From Antedon mediterranea (taxonomy: Eukaryota; Echinodermata; Crinoidea; Comatulida; Antedonidae): a DNA stretch of 64,000 bases. The position numbers and the translations under genes were made by a program. The notes beneath the pieces are model-generated. The model did no database searches and was not told the DNA's origin. It saw only the letters and a program-made list of their open reading frames with translations. Shown here piece after piece: positions 60,504 to 64,000 of this stretch; position 1 is the stretch's first letter; every line of letters starts with the position of its first letter. The stretch is taken from NCBI RefSeq assembly GCF_964355755.1, contig NC_092673.1, positions 30,323,001 to 30,387,000 on the forward strand, given 5' to 3'.

Positions 60504-61039
60504 ATCACGGTTCGGCCGCGGTATCCTGCTCATTTTTCACCCTTAATTTGAACTTTAGATAAAAACAATGTTTTAGCCTTATCACTTTTTAAATTTAATT
60601 TTTAAAATTTTTTGTGTTTTACTCTTTTAGCACTTGTTTTACGGATTTTCTTTTTTTACTATATTTTAGCATTTTTATACTGTTTAAATATTTTGAACTG
60701 TATACAATAATGTCTTTGACTAAATAAATGAATAAATAATGTGAAGGCCTTAGACAATTAACAGTTTGAATTTATGGCACAATCTTAAAATGATTTGACA
60801 TTCTCAAACTTTTAAATCTTTTAATTGAATGTTCGATTATCCATCACATTACATTTATTTTCATATCAGACACTTTAGAGATATATTTAGATAAAATACA
60901 TTTTAAAAATACTTTATCGAATAAAAAAAAACAAAAATCGATGTGTACTGGTTTATGACCTGATAAATAATAGAAAACATATTTTGCAATAGTTCTCACC
61001 ATTATTACACTCGGCAAAAATGTTCCTGCACAGTGAGTC
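60504..61039. other. 3' UTR and flank
   Basis: Contains the poly-A signals of the 138-residue gene (60723, 60731). The rest is AT-rich non-coding. Confidence 0.6.
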
Positions 61040-61053
61040 AAGTATCTACTATC

Positions 61054-63215
61054 TGGATTATAAAATATTGGCTCACATTCTAGCTAATAGGTTACACAAC
61101 GTTATAGGTTCCATTATAAATGAAGATCAAAAAGGTTATATTAAGAAAAGGTTTGGAGGAGAAAATGTAAGACTGGTAAACGACATACTAGACTACACAA
61201 AAGCAAAAAGTATGACAGGTGCTATTGTTTTTCTTGATTATGCGAAAGCTTTCGACTCAATAGACAGAATACTGCTGTTTAAGGTTTTAAAACTCTTTGG
61301 TTTTGGAAATTCATTTATCAAATGGATAAAGGTTATGTATAAAGAAACAGAATGTGTCATAGTAAACAACGGATGGTTGTCAGAAAAGTTTAAAATGGAG
61401 TGTGGTGTGAGGCAAGGCTGCCCATTATCTGCTTTGCTATTTATTCTGGTATCAGAAATAATGGCAGTAAATATCAGAAATAATTCTAAATGTATAGGAA
61501 TTACGTTACCTAATAGCAATGACGATGATGATAATATCGTTAAAATTGCTCAATTAGCGGATGACACCGTAATTTTTTCACATGACGAAGGTAGTTTAAA
61601 ATATTTCTTTAATGAGATTGAGTCTTTTTGTAGTGTTTCAGGGTTAACATTAAATAGAAAAAAGACAAATGGTATGTGGATTGGTGTAAACGAAAATAGT
61701 GTTTCAAAACCATTAGATATTACATGGACTAGTGAACCTGTTAAATTTTTAGGAATCCATATAGGTTACAATAAGCATTTATGTGAAAAGAGAAACTGGG
61801 ACAAAAAAATTACCAACCTAGAAAACGTATTAAATTTATGGAAAAGAAGGAATCTTACCTTTTTTGGTAAAATAACTATTATTAAAACACTTGCATTGTC
61901 TAAGTTTATATATAACGCAAGTATAATTGATGTTCCCAAAGATATAGTTAAACAAATAGAAAAACTATTATATACGTTCCTATGGGGAACCAGAAGGGAA
62001 AAGATAAAGAGAATAACCTTAATTAAAAATATTAAGGAAGGTGGTTTAAACATGCCAGATATTAGCTCTGTGGTTGAATCACTTAAACTGAATTGGGTCA
62101 AGCGACTGTTAAGTCCAGATCCAGGTAAATGGAAATGCATACCAAAATATTTCCTTCACCCAATTGAATATACAATAAAAAGTACTAAACTTAATGTACA
62201 TGATCATGCTAACTTGAGAGATATGCCTACATTCTACAAGAACATGATTAATGCTGTTGTAAAATTTAATAATATTGTGTATTCAGAACCAACAACTTTA
62301 ATAGAAATAAAAAATCAACAACTATGGGAAAATAAGTTTATACTATCTAACAATAAATCATTGTACTTCAAATCATGGTTATATTCTGATTATAAAGTAA
62401 TTGGTGACATATTTATAAATGATAGAGTATGTACCGCAGGTGAAATAATCTCAAATTTATATAAAAAACATAATGGTTTAATCGAATATTTACAGCTTAT
62501 GAATGCCATACCAAATGGGTGGAAAGAAATTATTAGAAAAGACAATACAAATAATCAAGATGTAGGTAATAATGACTCATTGTTGCATAAGAACATTAAA
62601 GGATCTATCTACTATAAATATTTTATAAACAAACGTTCCACGGAACCAGGTTCACAAAGAAAATGGGAATGTGAGCTAAATAACGTAGAAATAGATTGGA
62701 ATAAAGTATGGTATTATAAGGTATACAAGATGAAACATATAGTTAAAGTTGCTCAATTCAACTTTAAACTCTTACATCGAATATTACCGTGTAAAAAAAG
62801 ATTAAAATTATGGAATTTGGCAGAAAATAATTTATGTGACAATTGTATAAATCAGATAGAAAGTGAACAGCACATGCTGTTTGAATGCAATGCCATTCAA
62901 TGGACATGGCACAAATTTAAAGGTGTGCTGGCTAATTGCTTTCCAGCTGAAGATAATATTACATGGTTTAAAATTGTTACAGGAACAAAAAACAATATTG
63001 TAAATGAATTGATTTCTATGTTTTTATTCTGTATATACAAGGTACACATAATATCCAATGGTGGAAGAAAAGATAAAGATGATAAAAAAAAGATCTGGAT
63101 TCTTTTCACTGCTGAAGTTAAAAATCTAATAGAAAATGAACATATGTGTAACTTCATTAAGGCACAACGTAAATGGGGTGCAAAAAAGGAAACTCTGTTA
63201 CAATTGATAGCATGA
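61054..63215 (+). pseudogene. LINE reverse transcriptase, 3' part of ORF2
   Basis: About 720 codons without a stop, ending TGA at 63213. The RT shows LDYKILAHILANRL, DQKGYIKKRFGGENVRL, IVFLDYAKAFDSIDR, CGVRQGCPLSALLFIL and the catalytic L-A-D-D-T. KTNGMWIG and VKFLGIHIGY follow. Near the end a zinc-binding-type stretch (ENNLCDNCINQIESEQHMLF) matches the region after the RT in L1/Tx1-type LINEs. The endonuclease and ORF1 are missing by truncation. The intact frame suggests a young insertion. Confidence 0.9.
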
Positions 63216-63890
63216 ATATAGTCTGTATGAAGTGTTTTTTTTTTTCATGTTTTCTAAAATGCAATATGTTTTGTTTATTTCCCAATTACAAATTGTATAC
63301 AGAAGTAGAAGTAGTATTATAATAAGATGTCATCGGGTATGAAGCGTCTCACATACACACAGAGCCAAAATGGCATCTTGGACTTGCACGGTGTATGGAC
63401 TCTAACCTTACGGTTTTCATTTAAATATTTCATTCCACTCTATCATCCTTATCTAGTTTTCAAACTTTTGCATTCCTTTTTTTTCATCTCATCCTTTTTG
63501 TCTTGGTGAAAAGGGAGGATATTTTATATTCCTCCTCTGAGTTTATAGCCTCTCTACCAGAACATGAACAAGATTTTATAAGTACGTTTTTAATGACAGT
63601 TCATAGACTTTTATTACCATCTTTTATCTTTATATTTTAATTAACATCTTTTTAAAATTGTAAATGAAAGCATGGTTATTATATTGAAATTAATCATCTT
63701 TTTATGTAAATATGCCTACTTTTTAACTACTTGTTAACTTGTAACAATCTTAGTAATATACAACAGAAATAGAAATATTCATACAAATAATTATTGCTAC
63801 AATGTACCTTTATTTTATATATAATATATATACATATAAATCTGAGAATTATAATAAAAGTGGGAAGACCCCACACAAGACAAAAAAAAA
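61054..63890 (+). mobile_element. 5'-truncated L1/Tx1-like LINE with target duplication
   Basis: The 14-bp target duplication AAGTATCTACTATC lies at 61040-61053 and 63891-63904. The element begins inside the RT domain and ends in an A-run (63882-63892). It is a textbook product of target-primed reverse transcription. The residues before codon L-D-Y-K-I-L are host sequence, so the ATG at 61020 is not a real start. Confidence 0.92.
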
Positions 63891-63904
63891 AAGTATCTAC
63901 TATC

Positions 63905-64000
63905 CAAAAACTACTCAACCGAATCGCTTAGTTTAAAAATTCAGAACATACCATGACATACTAAATACATTTAATAATAATGTAGTTATTGTTTTATGAT
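63905..64000. other. Non-coding window end
   Basis: Host sequence downstream of the LINE; nothing recognised. Confidence 0.5.

Noticed and set aside
61020-61053. Start codon of the long LINE frame
   Set aside because: These bases lie outside the element, partly in the target duplication; the ATG is fortuitous.

Overview
This window is animal nuclear DNA. It is AT-rich, its genes are split by GT-AG introns, and the sequence between genes is packed with retroelements and small DNA transposons. Penelope-like, L2/CR1-like and L1/Tx1-like elements, together with apolipoprotein-L-like genes, suggest an invertebrate, possibly a marine deuterostome such as an echinoderm. The species assignment is a low-confidence inference. 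The palindrome TAGGCCTA occurs at least 18 times.

Positions 4.5-24.7 kb hold a cluster of apolipoprotein-L-like (ApoL-like) genes: A (+, 5739-10200), B (+, 11253-15927), C (-, 24637-21715), and a 3' fragment D (-, 18101-17945) cut off by a transposon. All three genes share one exon plan with identical intron phases: a ~67-residue N-terminal exon of unknown fold, a ~200-residue exon with a glycine-rich hydrophobic hairpin, one short exon, one or two variable exons, and a C-terminal ApoL-type helical exon. Gene C is open throughout. Gene A has a net 14-nt deletion in exon 2 and gene B a 5-nt insertion in exon 1, so each carries one frame break. Upstream of A, a signal-peptide-like exon (4529-4656) has the right phase to splice into exon 2 in place of exon 1, which would give a secreted form.

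Positions 24.9-33.4 kb are transposons nested three deep. A Penelope-like element (- strand) is split inside its YIDD catalytic motif by a 4.1-kb LTR retrotransposon (640-bp LTRs, 4-bp target duplication). That element in turn carries a 726-bp hAT-like MITE (8-bp target duplication).

Positions 33.4-56 kb are repeats: a 32-bp minisatellite, a higher-order tandem duplication (period about 5 kb) of a block holding an L2-like LINE, a minisatellite and a spacer, a nearly full-length LINE inserted into one block (48004-52495), and an 807-bp tandem duplication.

Positions 56.3-60.8 kb hold one further gene: a CCAAT/TATA promoter, a non-coding first exon, a transposon-filled intron, and two coding exons for a 138-residue protein I do not recognise. 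A 5'-truncated L1/Tx1-like LINE with a long open frame, poly-A tail and 14-bp target duplication follows at 61054-63890.
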